Origin: Cytophagales bacterium
GTDB lineage: Bacteria > Bacteroidota > Bacteroidia > Cytophagales > Cyclobacteriaceae
Direction: 5' to 3'
Length of the DNA: 8,529 nt
Assembly (NCBI GenBank): GCA_029262955.1
Contig: JAJCYL010000392.1
Coordinates: 1 to 8,529, forward strand
Of the stretch, positions 6,415 to 8,529 are shown in pieces. The position numbers were made by a program, and so were the translations under genes. Below the pieces are notes generated by a model. The model saw nothing but the letters and a program-made list of their open reading frames with translations. It was not told where the DNA came from and ran no database searches. How positions within the stretch are numbered: position 1 is the stretch's first letter; each line of letters opens with the position of its first letter.

Positions 6415-7416
6415 ATGAAGTCTTTTAAAGCTATATTGATTATGTGGGGCCTTGCAATTGGGGGCGTTGTTCTCTTTAACGCCACCTTTAGCAATTACTC
6501 CACCGTTTTCATGGGAATTGCGGAAAGTGATGAATTGGAAGTGAGCTATCCTTCACCGGTTGAAATTAGAGATATCCTGGTAGGTTCAGGTCAGGAAGTT
6601 AAGGAAGGCGACCTATTGATGGTTGTTGAAAGCCCTGAATTAGATTTGAAGATTGAAACGGTTGGGTTTCAATTGGCTGAGATCAAGGCAAGAGTGAATG
6701 TGTCGGGCAGAGAAACTATTGCACAAATTGAGCAAATTGAGAATCAGATTGCAACCAAAACGATTGACATCAATTCTTCAATAGCCCAATTAGAAGCTCA
6801 ATTCCAGCTGAATAAGGATTTAACGAAAGGGCTTAAGAGCATTCAGAGTGATCAAAAACCTACGGATGGTCAAAGTCCGATAAAAATGAGAATGGCCGCT
6901 TTGAAAGAAGAGTTGGAGCTGTTCATCAAGGCTTCCAATGACAGGATATCCCAGTTAAATGGAACCTTAACCTCAACGCAAAATCCTTATGAGGTACAAG
7001 TCAAAAATCTCGTAGATGAACTTCGGTCATTGAATGAGTCGAAACAAAAGTTAACAAACTATGCTCCAATTTCAGGAGTGGTTGGCAGCATTAATTTTGA
7101 AGTCGGGGAGACAGTATCACCATACTCTCCAATAATGGCCATTTATTCCAAATCGCCATCTTTTGTTCAGGGATTTCTGCATGAATCAGTTATTAAGGGA
7201 ATAGCTATAAATGACAAAGTTGAAATTAGGAGTCAACAGAATGGGGGCTTTGAAGAGGGGCAGGTAATTGGAGTGGGGTCAAGGATTATTGAATTTCCCA
7301 TAAGGTTAAGGAAAAATCCCGAAGTAGCGATATGGGGCAGGGAAGTACAGATTAGTATTCCGGATACCAATGATTTTCTGTTGGGGGAAAAAGTAATTGT
7401 TCGGGTAAATAATTAG
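6415..7416 (+). CDS. HlyD-like membrane fusion (periplasmic adaptor) protein
   Basis: This 333-residue periplasmic adaptor would link an inner-membrane component to a TolC-type channel. One N-terminal membrane anchor is at about 5-23. The first half of the biotinyl-lipoyl domain lies at 48-77 (VEIRDILVGSGQEVKEGDLL) and the second half at 216-245 (YAPISGVVGSINFEVGETV). Between them is a helical hairpin (about 78-215) with a proline/glycine-rich turn near 146-157 and a further break near 182-192 (NGTLTSTQNPY). A beta-barrel domain follows, beginning near PSFVQGFLHES (248-258). No RND, MFS or ABC transporter gene adjoins it; the DUF4956 gene takes the position upstream. Its ATG abuts the preceding TAA, and the TolC-like gene follows after 5 nt. 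The adaptor identity is secure; its cargo and inner-membrane partner are not. Confidence 0.92.
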   Translation: MKSFKAILIMWGLAIGGVVLFNATFSNYSTVFMGIAESDELEVSYPSPVEIRDILVGSGQEVKEGDLLMVVESPELDLKIETVGFQLAEIKARVNVSGRETIAQIEQIENQIATKTIDINSSIAQLEAQFQLNKDLTKGLKSIQSDQKPTDGQSPIKMRMAALKEELELFIKASNDRISQLNGTLTSTQNPYEVQVKNLVDELRSLNESKQKLTNYAPISGVVGSINFEVGETVSPYSPIMAIYSKSPSFVQGFLHESVIKGIAINDKVEIRSQQNGGFEEGQVIGVGSRIIEFPIRLRKNPEVAIWGREVQISIPDTNDFLLGEKVIVRVNN

Positions 7417-7421
7417 ATTGA

Positions 7422-8529
7422 ATGAAGGTCCTATTGCTGTTATCATGTGTGCTATTCCTCTCCTTCCAGGAACCAACGGTCGTCAAAGTGAAAGACCTTC
7501 TCAAATCTGCTTATACTGATATTGTATATCGCTCTCAGCAAGAAAAGTTAGATTATCTGAAGTACAACCCATTTGAAGTGCCGCTGTTTGATAGAGTTGA
7601 GTTCCGTACAGAAACGCATGATTTTGATTTAGGTAAACAGGAATATGCGATTCGAGTCTCACCTAATTCCTTTGGTGAAAGAAAATACAATAAAAAATTC
7701 TACGAGAGCTCTTTACGATTGAACGAGATAAGGAATAAAGAAGCCTTGGGTCGGGCTTTGTCCGAACGCTATGGGCACATGATTAGCCTCTTAAAAACGG
7801 GTAGAATTATTGGCATAAAACAACGACTAAAGTTGTTACTTGAAGATAGGATCAATGTATTAACTCAAAGCCAGAGCACCGTTAATTTTGATTATGAAGA
7901 TCTCTTGGACGCTGAGGACGACTATCATGAGGTTCAATTGGACCTGATTGATCTAGAACGAAAAGATCAGAAGTTAAGGACCGAGATAGGTCAGTTCGTT
8001 GGTTTACAGCAGTCATTCCAATTGGACACAGCAGGTTTTGTGGATGTCGATTTTATTGAAGGCTATTTGATTACAATCTCATCAAGATCAGATTCAATAA
8101 ATCTTGAAATTGCCGAAGGAAAAGAAAATGTAACATTGGCTGAATACGGATTTAAAGAGGAGAAGGCACAGCGAAACAATCCTATTGGATTTTTTCAGAC
8201 GGCTTATGAAAATGATCAAAATGATCCATTTAAAAATGATGTGAGGCTTTCTCTTGGCATTAGACTACCGATTGCGAATACTTCTCAACCTCGACTCAAT
8301 AGACTTTATCTGAGACAATTGGATGAGGAGAATGATTTGGAAATAATAAAATATGAGGTAACTCAAAAAATTGATCAAATTGTGGATGATATCCAGATTT
8401 TAATACAGAAATACAGGGTGACCCTTAGTGTTATCGAAGAAGATAATACCGAAACCTCATTAAGAAGATATTTGTCAATCGAAGGCATATCACCATTGAT
8501 CCTCTTGAAGATTCAGGAGAGTATTATCA
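7422..8529 (+). CDS. TolC-family outer-membrane protein, partial (3' end outside window)
   Basis: An open frame starts at ATG 7422, 5 nt after the HlyD-like gene, and continues to the window edge (369 codons with no stop). The start is supported by a signal peptide (MKVLLLLSCV, hydrophobic to about LSFQ at 13-16). Long charged helices follow from about residue 84 (FGERKYNKKF) to 190. LSLGIRLPI at 276-284 resembles the TolC-family strand ending in a P-[IL] motif, and GISPLILLKIQESI (355-368) corresponds to the conserved 'G..s.l.LLd.q' stretch near the end of outer-membrane efflux proteins. The remaining C-terminus lies beyond the window. The sequence is divergent, so part of the assignment rests on its place directly behind the adaptor gene. 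It would form the outer-membrane exit duct of the complex. Confidence 0.82.
   Translation, partial: MKVLLLLSCVLFLSFQEPTVVKVKDLLKSAYTDIVYRSQQEKLDYLKYNPFEVPLFDRVEFRTETHDFDLGKQEYAIRVSPNSFGERKYNKKFYESSLRLNEIRNKEALGRALSERYGHMISLLKTGRIIGIKQRLKLLLEDRINVLTQSQSTVNFDYEDLLDAEDDYHEVQLDLIDLERKDQKLRTEIGQFVGLQQSFQLDTAGFVDVDFIEGYLITISSRSDSINLEIAEGKENVTLAEYGFKEEKAQRNNPIGFFQTAYENDQNDPFKNDVRLSLGIRLPIANTSQPRLNRLYLRQLDEENDLEIIKYEVTQKIDQIVDDIQILIQKYRVTLSVIEEDNTETSLRRYLSIEGISPLILLKIQESII

Overview
The window reads as chromosomal DNA from a Bacteroidota bacterium, most likely a marine or environmental member of the Cytophagales/Flavobacteriales type. The signs are a type IX secretion (T9SS) C-terminal sorting domain, signal peptides ending in FSQ, lipoproteins with acidic residues after the lipidated cysteine, a TTTG-N19-TAnnTTTG promoter, no recognisable Shine-Dalgarno sequences, and moderately AT-rich DNA. 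All supported genes are on the + strand, and no RNA gene, insertion sequence, CRISPR array or phage gene is visible.

Layout: (1) Positions 1-149 contain no identifiable gene. (2) A strong-looking Bacteroidota promoter (150-180) is followed directly by a perfect 10-bp inverted repeat (181-208). It precedes a large secreted multidomain protein (250-3387) with a LamG-like domain and a T9SS type A sorting domain. (3) After a stem-loop (3401-3430) comes a putative lipoprotein of the cyclase/kynurenine formamidase family (3449-4252). (4) A 152-bp gap (4253-4404) holds a stem-loop, a weak promoter-like element and a second inverted repeat. (5) A tight four-gene operon runs off the window: a lipoprotein with two lamin-tail domains (LTD), a DUF4956 inner-membrane protein, a HlyD-like membrane fusion protein and a TolC-like outer-membrane protein (partial, 7422-8529). 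The first three genes abut with no spacer (TAAATG at both junctions), and the fourth starts after 5 nt.

The operon is the most interesting part. It encodes an outer-envelope lipoprotein, an inner-membrane protein of unknown function, a periplasmic adaptor and an outer-membrane channel. This is the outline of a tripartite trans-envelope machine, but in the visible part no ABC, RND or MFS pump is present and DUF4956 sits where the inner-membrane pump gene would be. From general knowledge, DUF4956 genes are often near VTC-type polyphosphate polymerase and CotH genes, and LTDs are often found with CotH. Such genes may therefore lie beyond the right edge. A role in moving or anchoring an extracellular polymer or protein is a hypothesis only.
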